Source: Robiginitomaculum sp. (lineage in GTDB: Bacteria > Pseudomonadota > Alphaproteobacteria > Caulobacterales > Maricaulaceae). From it: 64,000 nt of DNA. A program made the translations under genes and the position numbers. Shown here piece by piece: positions 35,756-42,877 of this stretch (within the stretch, counting starts at the first letter, position 1; the number at the start of each line of letters is the position of its first letter). The stretch lies in NCBI GenBank assembly GCA_002733805.1, contig NVXG01000029.1:1-64000 (forward strand), given 5' to 3'. Below the pieces are notes generated by a model. It was not told the DNA's origin. It searched no databases and worked only from the letters and a program-made list of their open reading frames with translations.

Positions 35756-37255
35756 TCATGAGCGGGGTTTTCCGGATTTGCCATTGCGTCGTTTCTTTTG
35801 ACCCAAAGCGCGCAATAGAACCCGATCTGATTTGGTTAAGGCGAATTTTCTGATCAACAGAGCATAGCAAATGAGGCTGAACACGACAATTGGTAAGGTG
35901 ATTAAAGTTTGCTCAGGTGGGATCAAAATTCTTGCTGTGCATAGGGTAATTGCCAGCAAACCACCGACACTCAGCGGCACCAGGTATTCGCGATTGATTA
36001 CCTGAATATGTAAATGCTTGCCCAGCATCAACAGCCGGCCAAGACCCAGCGCTGACAGGGCGATGAGGAAGCCAAGGGCGGCACCTTCCACGCCCCAGAC
36101 GTTTGAGAAGAGCGCGATCAATGCAATCTCGATAGTCAGGGTGATGATGATTAGGCTGGGCGGTATCCGTGGGTTGGCAAAAACCAGTGGCGTTTCCGTG
36201 GTGATGAATACGCCATCGATCAGTTCGGCCAGCAGGATAATGACCAGCACGAGCCAGCCCGCCGCAAATTCCGCGCCAAACAGTGCCAGAAACCGATCAC
36301 CATATACCACCATGGGGATGGAGATCGCCAATTGAATGATAAATATCCAACGGCAAATGCCGACTAAAGTGGCGCGGATACGGTTGCCATCCAACCGGTT
36401 ATGCAGACGGGCAATGACCGGTGAAATCATCGGCTCGAACAAAGCGTTGACCTTTTGTGGTACGGTGGCCAATTGCTGCACCATGTAATAGAGGCCGACC
36501 CCGGTGTCGGATACAAAAACCCCAAGGATCAAAATATCAATGCGCCGTAGCATCATCACGCCCAGATCGGTTATGCCGACCGGTACGCTTTTGCGCGGGA
36601 TTTGCAGGCAGTTCTGTAATTTCGGTGCGGACCCAAACAGGTTTTTTGCGCCATAGGTATGGATCAGGCCGTAGCCCACGGTGACGGCCGAAATATAGAC
36701 TGAACCCACATAGGCCATAACCAGACCATCTTCGATAATTCCAAGGCTATAGACCAGCAAAGCCAAGCCCAAAAAGCCCCAAGGTTCGGTGAAGCCGCGT
36801 GACCAGACATCCCATTTGATGACCCTTTTGTATTTGATGGCGGTCAGTGCCACTTCAGTAAAGGCAATCGCCGGGACGGCAAAAAATAACAAAGGCAACA
36901 GGTTGGCATTGGCAGGTAACACCAATGGCCAGAGCAGGAGTAACCCGGCGGACAATCCGACGCTGACCACCATGGCGACAATCAGCGCTTCAACCACCCG
37001 TTGCTCAATGGATTGGCCGTGTTCGGCACGATGGCTCAACATATCGAGCAGGCTTCTTTTCAAGCCCAACACGCCAATGGCGGCAACGATTTCAGCATAG
37101 GCTGCGGTTTGACCCAAAATGCCCAGCTCGGCAGCACCGAACAAGTGCCCGGCGATCATGATCAAAATGGCTCGCGCTACTGAGCGACCCCCAAAGCCAA
37201 ACAGCAGCGCCTGCGCGCCGCGTACAATATCCCGAACGTCTGCGATTCCGGCCAT
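35756..37255 (-). CDS. Wzx-like oligosaccharide/lipid flippase (MOP superfamily)
   Basis: The 499 residues contain about 12-14 hydrophobic segments from residue 15 to 475 and a basic tail (GQKKRRNGKSGKPRS). An early ARAILIMIAGHLFGAAELGI and the mid-protein DLGVMMLRRIDILILGVFVS fit polysaccharide-flippase (Wzx/MurJ-like MOP) proteins, which turn lipid-linked molecules across the inner membrane. Its ATG overlaps the stop of the CDP-alcohol phosphotransferase by one base (TAATG), which implies coupled expression. The substrate is unknown; the operon suggests an inositol-containing lipid. Confidence 0.82.
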   Translation of the reverse strand: MAGIADVRDIVRGAQALLFGFGGRSVARAILIMIAGHLFGAAELGILGQTAAYAEIVAAIGVLGLKRSLLDMLSHRAEHGQSIEQRVVEALIVAMVVSVGLSAGLLLLWPLVLPANANLLPLLFFAVPAIAFTEVALTAIKYKRVIKWDVWSRGFTEPWGFLGLALLVYSLGIIEDGLVMAYVGSVYISAVTVGYGLIHTYGAKNLFGSAPKLQNCLQIPRKSVPVGITDLGVMMLRRIDILILGVFVSDTGVGLYYMVQQLATVPQKVNALFEPMISPVIARLHNRLDGNRIRATLVGICRWIFIIQLAISIPMVVYGDRFLALFGAEFAAGWLVLVIILLAELIDGVFITTETPLVFANPRIPPSLIIITLTIEIALIALFSNVWGVEGAALGFLIALSALGLGRLLMLGKHLHIQVINREYLVPLSVGGLLAITLCTARILIPPEQTLITLPIVVFSLICYALLIRKFALTKSDRVLLRALGQKKRRNGKSGKPRS

Positions 37256-38151
37256 TAGCTTGTCGACCCGTCAATTTCTTGCAAAATAGAGCGTTCCATC
37301 AGGCGCTCCACCACCAGCAGTCCGGCAAAGACCAGAGTGAGAACAATTGCTTCATACCAGAGATACAGATCTGGCCGACCAAACCACGCGAAAACTGCCA
37401 GCATAATGGTCCGGTTATTGGCATTGAGCAGCGCCCAAGCTCGCACCAGCGGAACGGTCCTTGCCACCGCTTTTGATATTTGTTGGTGGTTTCCAGCCGC
37501 TTGCAATTCGCTGATCCGGTCATCGAGCGGCGATACTTTGACCGCCGAAATTCGTTGCAGGAAATCATAGCCCCAGGCCAACAGCGATCTTTTGCCACCC
37601 ACTTCGGACAAGCCTTCGGCAATGTGCTGCCGGACAATACCATTGGCCCGTCGGTGGTAATTTTGTCGGCGCTCTTCATACGCCGCTGCTTGCACCGCGT
37701 GGCTGATTACAGCGGCAGCAACCAACACCCAGACCCAGCCGCTGGCGCCATTTGCCAGCAAATAAAAGGTAAACCCGAAATACACACTGGCAAACACCAG
37801 ATGATCGCACACGCCATCAATGATCCGGCCCAGCGCGCTGGTTGTATTGGTGGCGCGGGCAATCCGGCCATCGGCCCCGTCCAGCACATGCCAGACAAAC
37901 ATGCTGGCAAAAGCCAGCACAATGAAGTTTGGATTGGCCTGTCCGAAATAGAACCAGCCCGCAAGTAAGCCAAAGCCCAGCCCCAGCACCGATACAAAAT
38001 TGGCGCTGATCTTCAAGGGCAGCGCGATCTTCACCACCAGAGCCGATAACGGATGCACCACAAACCGATTGGATAAATCCTCGATCGATTGTGGCCGTCC
38101 GTACGACCCGGCTTTGGCATCGCGGCCGGGGTCCGAAGTGCTTTGGGTCAT
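37255..38151 (-). CDS. CDP-alcohol phosphotransferase (CDP-AP family)
   Basis: A 298-residue membrane enzyme that transfers a phospho-alcohol from a CDP donor to an acceptor alcohol. The full family motif is present at about residues 93-117: DGADGRIAR, then eight residues, then GRIIDGVCD, with all four catalytic Asp. About six helices surround it, at about 50-75, 76-90, 130-160 and from 225 on. With an IPCT-like enzyme and an inositol-phosphate synthase in the operon, the donor is likely CDP-inositol. The acceptor could be a diacylglycerol-like lipid or inositol phosphate. Phosphatidylinositol-phosphate synthase using CDP-diacylglycerol is the alternative. A basic soluble loop at about 160-210 is unusual. 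Confidence 0.83.
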   Translation of the reverse strand: MTQSTSDPGRDAKAGSYGRPQSIEDLSNRFVVHPLSALVVKIALPLKISANFVSVLGLGFGLLAGWFYFGQANPNFIVLAFASMFVWHVLDGADGRIARATNTTSALGRIIDGVCDHLVFASVYFGFTFYLLANGASGWVWVLVAAAVISHAVQAAAYEERRQNYHRRANGIVRQHIAEGLSEVGGKRSLLAWGYDFLQRISAVKVSPLDDRISELQAAGNHQQISKAVARTVPLVRAWALLNANNRTIMLAVFAWFGRPDLYLWYEAIVLTLVFAGLLVVERLMERSILQEIDGSTS

Positions 38152-38203
38152 ATTATTTTGCGCCCGATTTTGATCAAGGTTATGAACTTACGGGTATTTT
38201 ACA

Positions 38204-39313
38204 CTATTTATTGGCGATGAATTCTTCGGTTTTCTGGTAGGCCACTTCATCGGTGAATTGCACCGGTGGGTGTTTGCAGAAGAACGAAGAAGGTGCTTCC
38301 AAAGCTCCGGAAATGCCACGGTCCATTGCCACTTTTGCACAACGGATCATGTCAATGGCCACACCAGCCGAGTTCGGGCTGTCTTCCACGGACAGTCGCA
38401 GCTCGATATGCATAGGCACATCACCAAACAGGCGGCCTTCCATGCGGATGAAAGCAACTTTATTGTCATTCTGCCATGCCACATAATCGGATGGGCCAAC
38501 GTGAATATGCTCGTCTTCCATGCGCTCGGCGGCCACAGCCTGTACGGCTTCGGTTTTGGATTCTTTCTTCGACTTCAACCGCAATTGGTTTTTCATGTTC
38601 AGAAAGTCAGTATTGCCGCCAGTGTTCAACTGGTAGGTGTTATCCAGAGGTACACCGCGTTTGGCAAACAAATCAGTCAATACTCGGTGCACAATGGTAG
38701 CGCCCAGTTGTGATTTGATATCATCGCCAATGATCGGCACACCGGCATCGACAAATTTCTGCGCCCAAACCGGATCGCTGGCAATAAACACCGGGATATT
38801 ATTGACGAAAGCAACGCCGGCTTCCAGCGCACATTCCACATAAAATTCGGTAGCTTTTTGACTGCCAACCGGCAAATAGCTGGTCAACACATCAACTTTG
38901 GCTTCTTTTAACGCGCGAACCACGGCAGCTTTATCGGGCTCGGTTTCATTTGATGGCAGGAAGGTGCGCTCATCCGGATAGTTCTTCATATGCTCGGAAT
39001 AGCCGTCATTGATCCGGCCCATCTGCACTTTTACGCCCATATGCGGAACGTCTTCGTGAAAGGTTTTGGTGCAATTGGGTTTGGCAAAAATGGCTTCGGA
39101 AACGTCCTTGCCAACTTTGCGCTTATCAATGTCAAACGCGCAAGTCACGCGCATGTCACGGGGATGATAGCCATCCAGGTTTTCGTGCATCAATCCGGCG
39201 GCATCGTCGGAGTTTTTTTGCCCGTAATAGTAGATGCCTTGAATGAGTGAGCTGGCGCAATTGCCCATGCCCACAATTGCGACATTGATGTTTTTGCTTC
39301 CGTTGGTAGCCAT
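38204..39313 (-). CDS. ino1: Inositol-3-phosphate synthase
   Basis: Makes D-myo-inositol-3-phosphate (L-1-phosphate) from glucose-6-phosphate with internal NAD recycling. The 369-residue protein is of the short prokaryotic type, as in Mycobacterium (367). The N-terminal NAD-binding motif is VAIVGMGNCASSLIQGI. Further family segments are VDVLTSYLPVGSQKATEFY, FVNNIPVFIAS, IGDDIKSQLGATIVHR and the catalytic-region LNTGGNTDFLNM. GGAG lies 11 bp before the ATG. It leads the enzyme part of the operon, with the phosphotransferase 52 bp downstream. Confidence 0.96.
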   Translation of the reverse strand: MATNGSKNINVAIVGMGNCASSLIQGIYYYGQKNSDDAAGLMHENLDGYHPRDMRVTCAFDIDKRKVGKDVSEAIFAKPNCTKTFHEDVPHMGVKVQMGRINDGYSEHMKNYPDERTFLPSNETEPDKAAVVRALKEAKVDVLTSYLPVGSQKATEFYVECALEAGVAFVNNIPVFIASDPVWAQKFVDAGVPIIGDDIKSQLGATIVHRVLTDLFAKRGVPLDNTYQLNTGGNTDFLNMKNQLRLKSKKESKTEAVQAVAAERMEDEHIHVGPSDYVAWQNDNKVAFIRMEGRLFGDVPMHIELRLSVEDSPNSAGVAIDMIRCAKVAMDRGISGALEAPSSFFCKHPPVQFTDEVAYQKTEEFIANK

Positions 39314-39417
39314 TTGCTTAAAGTCTCCACTTGTAAAGTTTGGGTTGGCACCGCGCCGGGCTTCTAAACCGTTGCGCTGCCTTGTTGGTTGAAAGATTGA
39401 TCAGGGATCGGGTGTCA

Positions 39418-40263
39418 TTAGTTTTGCCTGCCAAGGATGTCGCTGGCCTTGCGGAGTTTAATCCGCAGGTCTGCACCGGTTGCTGGCACCGTAAAAACGG
39501 CTTGTTCATATTTGGGGGCTCTCGCCCCAAATCGGGGGTTATTGGACATGCCAAAACGCTCTTTTGGGATGCCCAGAAAGTTTTTGTCGAATTTCTTGTT
39601 GTTGTTTTTATCGTGATAAAACGCCACGGCATAATCACCCGGCGTGCGCAAAGGGATGCAGAACGAAGTTTCACCTTGCTGAGCGTTGGTGCGAACCCGC
39701 AAGATCACTTTGTTCCCTTTCAGGAAGTTCTCGCGAATATCGTCGTGCAAATCTGCAACGATCATCCCCTTGGTTTCGGGCACCCGTTCTACCACGATAC
39801 GTAATTCCGGATTGGCCGAATTACATATCGCTGCATTTTCAATCACCGGCACCGGCCCGTCCATTGCCGTGTACTGGTCGCTGATATCAATCATGATCGG
39901 GGCGGGTGGGGTAATCTCAACCGCTTCAACAACCGGTTCGGTTATGGTCTCTTTTGCAATGGAAACGGTGGTGATCGGCACGGTTGGTGCCGCTTTGGGC
40001 GGCGCAACCGAACTGGTTTCACGGCTTGGGACCATTGCGGGAGTGTCGGATGAAATCACAGTTGGCATTGGTTTCGGCGCAGGTTCAGCTTCAGGCGCAG
40101 AATGGGTTGATGGTTCAACCAGCGCGGGCTGGTGGGTTGCTTGGGGCGCGCTGGGTTTTGCTGCAGGTGTCGTTGTTGTCGCGCCTTGATTATAGGCGCA
40201 AGCTGTCGCTGTCACCAAAAGGACAGGCAGCAGAGCAACAAATTTTACCTTCGGCAAAGCCAT
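39418..40263 (-). CDS. DUF2141 lipoprotein with Pro/Ala-rich linker
   Basis: The 281-residue predicted exported protein begins MALPKVKFVALLPVLLVTAT, followed by ACAYNQ, a lipoprotein-type signal with acceptor Cys near residue 22. An in-frame upstream ATG at 40305 would bury this signal and is rejected. Residues 25-130 are a Pro/Ala/Thr-rich linker. Residues about 155-275 are a DUF2141 domain: ELRIVVERVPETKGMIVADL, then GDYAVAFYHDKNNNKKFDKN, FLGIPKERFGMSNN. The KNNNKKFDKN stretch may bind calcium. It is first on this strand, 104 bp before ino1. Its function is unknown; position suggests an envelope role in the inositol system. Confidence 0.75.
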   Translation of the reverse strand: MALPKVKFVALLPVLLVTATACAYNQGATTTTPAAKPSAPQATHQPALVEPSTHSAPEAEPAPKPMPTVISSDTPAMVPSRETSSVAPPKAAPTVPITTVSIAKETITEPVVEAVEITPPAPIMIDISDQYTAMDGPVPVIENAAICNSANPELRIVVERVPETKGMIVADLHDDIRENFLKGNKVILRVRTNAQQGETSFCIPLRTPGDYAVAFYHDKNNNKKFDKNFLGIPKERFGMSNNPRFGARAPKYEQAVFTVPATGADLRIKLRKASDILGRQN

Positions 40264-40839
40264 AGATAATTCTTTCGTTTCAAAGAGTTGATCTTGTATC
40301 GCCATTCATTGGTTTTTTAATTTTGAACTCCGCGAGCGGACATACACCGGAAAAAAAAGCCCGACACGGGCCAATGGGTGAACGTTCAAAATGTAAGAAC
40401 CTAACTTCTGAATGGTATGTTTTGGTGCAAAATGCCAAGATATTTGGTCTGCTATTTTGCAATTCAATGCATTCAGATTTCTCTGCGGTACGCTGATCCC
40501 TCCTTTTTTCCGGACAACCCGGACATCAATTTGCAAAAGGAGGAAGGACTAGAGTCCGTCTATAGGCCCGCCAGTTCGAAGTAACTCTCCGGCAAATCTC
40601 GTTTTACCCAAGGTAAAACATCAATTCGTGGAGTTTGTATTGTTACTTCTTTCTGTTCGATCCGCCTTCACAAGCATGAGAGCGCAATCTAGGCGCTAAA
40701 GCAGATATTGCAAGGGCTGGGATCGACCATACAAGTCAATTCAGATGACAATTTATGGCACTTGGTAACAAGCTGCCTATCAGTGTTTTGGGGCATTAAC
40801 GGCCTGTTTGCACCTAAGCGTCATGGTCGTTCCGAAGAC

Positions 40840-40885
40840 TTATCCACATTAGTTCTGGTTACGTTCGTGTATTATATGTGGATAA
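40840..40885. promoter_or_regulatory. Pair of perfect DnaA boxes in inverted orientation
   Basis: TTATCCACA at 40840-40848 and its exact reverse complement TGTGGATAA at 40877-40885 flank an AT-rich 28-bp spacer. Both match the high-affinity consensus in all nine bases. They lie about 140-185 bp before the mraZ start, which points to DnaA control of the division cluster. Origin function is possible but unsupported. Confidence 0.6.
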
Positions 40886-40933
40886 CGTGGGAAAACGCCG
40901 GTTTTTGGGAAAACTGGCGGGTATATGTTGGTT

Positions 40934-40968
40934 TTCCATTGTTTCCCATAAAATCCCATGGTATCCCA
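40934..40968 (-). promoter_or_regulatory. mraZ: MraZ box upstream of mraZ
   Basis: On the minus strand TGGGA repeats occur at 40944-40948, 40954-40958 and 40964-40968, exactly 10 bp apart, with a degenerate fourth copy (TTCCA on plus) at 40934-40938. TGGGA repeats with 5-bp spacers are the known operator of MraZ, which represses its own cluster. The array ends 57 bp before the mraZ ATG. Two more TGGGA words on plus (40888, 40906) are not in register. Confidence 0.8.
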
Positions 40969-41025
40969 TAGGGCAAGTGATGAGCCAGTCTTTGGCGGGT
41001 TCACAGGTCAGGGGGCCATTCGGGC

Positions 41026-41550
41026 ATGTTCATTTCAACTTCCGAACATGGTGTTGATGCCAAGAACCGCGTTTCGGTTCCGGCCAACTATCGTGCGGTG
41101 CTGCGAAATGACCCTCATGATGCGATATATCTGTTCCCGCATTTTTCCGGTGCCTATCTCGAAGGCGGCGGCGAATTGTTCATCCAGCAATATCGGGCCG
41201 ATATTGCCCGGTTGGGACGCTATGACCCGCTGGGTCAGATTATGGAAGTTGCGGTTTTGGGCGCGGCCCGCCGGTTGGATTTTGACAGTACCGGCCGGGT
41301 CACGCTGCCCAAAGCCTTGATTGAACATGCGGGGATTTCCGGCAAAGCGGCGTTTGTTGGTTGTGGTTCACGTTTTGAGATATGGAATGCCGAGGGTCAG
41401 GCGGCGCGCGAAGTAGAAATGCGCCAAGCCGCAGCTAAAATGATGCAGGACCCCGAGCAGGTGGCTCGATTGGGCGGCGGGCAGGATCTGGCTACGTTGG
41501 TTGGTAATTCACCAGCCTTGTCTGATTTGCTGAAGCGAGGCGACACATGA
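41026..41550 (+). CDS. mraZ: Transcriptional regulator MraZ
   Basis: An AbrB-fold DNA-binding protein that forms a ring and represses the dcw cluster. It has two repeats, each carrying the DXXXR motif: DAKNRVSVP (about residues 11-19) and DSTGRVTLPK (about 87-96). At 174 residues it is longer than E. coli MraZ (152), with a C-terminal extension EMRQAAAKMMQDPEQ. Its presumed operator lies directly upstream. The stop overlaps the rsmH start (ATGA). Confidence 0.96.
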   Translation: MFISTSEHGVDAKNRVSVPANYRAVLRNDPHDAIYLFPHFSGAYLEGGGELFIQQYRADIARLGRYDPLGQIMEVAVLGAARRLDFDSTGRVTLPKALIEHAGISGKAAFVGCGSRFEIWNAEGQAAREVEMRQAAAKMMQDPEQVARLGGGQDLATLVGNSPALSDLLKRGDT

Positions 41551-42539
41551 GCCATTTACCGGTCATGTTGACGCAAGCGCTGGACGCTTTGAATCTACAA
41601 GCCGGTGGGCGCTATGTCGATTGTACCTTTGGGGCGGGCGGATATTCAAAAGCCATGCTGGATGCGGCTGATTGTCAGGTTTTGGCGCTGGATCGTGACC
41701 CGGGCGTGCAAAAAGACGCAGCTTCCTTAGTCAAAAGTTCCGGCGGGCGGTTTTCGTTCCAGTTGTCACCGTTTTCCGGATTGGAAGCGGCATTGCAAGC
41801 CAATGGCTGGGATCAGGTGGACGGTATCGTGTTGGATATCGGGGTTTCCTCCATGCAGATCGACCAAAGCGAGCGCGGATTTTCGTTTATGCGCGACGGG
41901 CCGCTCGACATGCGGATGTCGCAAAGCGGAATCAGTGCCGCCGATGTGGTCAATCAATTGGATGAGGCCGGGTTGATCCGAATTTTTCGGGTCTATGGTG
42001 AGGAAAAGCGGGCGCGTCGTGCTGCCCAAGCGATTGTAGAACGTCGGGAGCAATCAGCAATTGAAACCACCGGTCAATTGGCCGACCTGATCGAAACTGC
42101 CATGGGCGGTAAAAAGGGGCGGATCCATCCGGCTACCAAAGTCTTTCAGGCATTGCGAATTTTTGTAAATGACGAACTGGGTGAGTTGGCGGTGCTTTTG
42201 CTGGTTGCCGAGCGCATGTTGAAACCGACCGGGCGGCTGGTGGTGGTGGCGTTTCACTCACTAGAAGATCGTTTGGTCAAAACATTTCTTCGCCAACGTT
42301 CCGAAGCGCCTTCCGTCGGCTCGCGCCATGCGCCGGTGATGGATCGCCCGGAATTTCATCCTAGTTTTCAGCTGGTCAAGCGCGGCGTGATTGTGCCGGA
42401 TACCGCCGAGGTTAAAACCAATGTTCGGTCCAGATCGGCCCGCTTGCGGTGGGCAATTCGCTCCGAAGCTCCGGCCTTTGATTTGCGGCCTGAACTGTTG
42501 CAAATGCCCGATTTGAATGCGCTGGAGGCCAGCGCATGA
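41547..42539 (+). CDS. rsmH: 16S rRNA (cytosine-1402-N4)-methyltransferase RsmH (MraW)
   Basis: Methylates N4 of C1402 in 16S rRNA using S-adenosylmethionine. The SAM-binding motif is YVDCTFGAGGYSKAML (about residue 23), followed by LALDRDPG and DGIVLDIGVSSMQID. Further family segments are FSFMRDGPLDMRM and VVVAFHSLEDRLVKTFLR. Length 330 is typical. It is coupled to mraZ and ftsL by 4-bp overlaps. Confidence 0.97.
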   Translation: MSHLPVMLTQALDALNLQAGGRYVDCTFGAGGYSKAMLDAADCQVLALDRDPGVQKDAASLVKSSGGRFSFQLSPFSGLEAALQANGWDQVDGIVLDIGVSSMQIDQSERGFSFMRDGPLDMRMSQSGISAADVVNQLDEAGLIRIFRVYGEEKRARRAAQAIVERREQSAIETTGQLADLIETAMGGKKGRIHPATKVFQALRIFVNDELGELAVLLLVAERMLKPTGRLVVVAFHSLEDRLVKTFLRQRSEAPSVGSRHAPVMDRPEFHPSFQLVKRGVIVPDTAEVKTNVRSRSARLRWAIRSEAPAFDLRPELLQMPDLNALEASA

Positions 42540-42877
42540 TCCGGGCGCTCAATCTAATGGCCTTGATGATTGCCTTTGTGCTGGCCGGTGCGCTGTACGT
42601 CGCTAAAAACGATGTCAAACACACGCAAGCCCGGCTGGTTAATTTACAAACACAAATTTCCGAAGCCCGTGAGGCCGTGCAACTGCTTGAAAACGAAGAA
42701 GCATTTTTAGAAGCGCCGGGACGGTTGGCTAATTTAGCCGAAACTCATTTGAGTGTGGCCCCGATGACCGCCACAGCGCGCTCCAGTGTACAGGAAGTCT
42801 TGGCGCAATTGCGTTCCGAGCGGCACACGCCACCTGGCGGCGCTGCTTTTGCTTCCCTGCCGGAAGCTGGCCAGTGA
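42536..42877 (+). CDS. ftsL: Cell division protein FtsL
   Basis: A small bitopic protein of the divisome that joins FtsB and FtsQ and activates FtsWI. It has a single N-terminal helix (residues about 3-22, LNLMALMIAFVLAGALYVA) and a coiled-coil periplasmic part (about 30-65). The assignment rests on this architecture plus its position between rsmH and ftsI. Sequence conservation in FtsL is always low. Length 113. Confidence 0.88.
   Translation: MIRALNLMALMIAFVLAGALYVAKNDVKHTQARLVNLQTQISEAREAVQLLENEEAFLEAPGRLANLAETHLSVAPMTATARSSVQEVLAQLRSERHTPPGGAAFASLPEAGQ

Larger units (their letters stand above)
40264..41025. other. 762-bp divergent regulatory region between the inositol locus and dcw
   Basis: No gene is credible here; an 87-codon frame at 40708-40971 overlaps the regulatory sites described separately. 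Besides the DnaA and MraZ boxes it contains an inverted repeat TTTTACC-caa-GGTAAAA at 40602-40618 and a smaller one, GGACT-ag-AGTCC, at 40546-40557. Promoters for the DUF2141 gene and for mraZ must lie inside. Confidence 0.7.

Noticed and set aside
32534-39313. Di-myo-inositol-phosphate (compatible solute) pathway
   Set aside because: Not excluded, but this solute belongs mainly to hyperthermophiles, and the flippase and MMPL exporter point to a lipid product instead.
40840-40885. Replication origin
   Set aside because: Only two DnaA boxes, no cluster of further boxes or clear unwinding element, and none of the usual alphaproteobacterial origin neighbours (hemE, parAB, dnaA). Kept as a regulatory site.
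40708-40971. An 87-codon frame upstream of mraZ
   Set aside because: Its composition is not protein-like, no family is recognised, and it overlaps the DnaA boxes and MraZ repeats.
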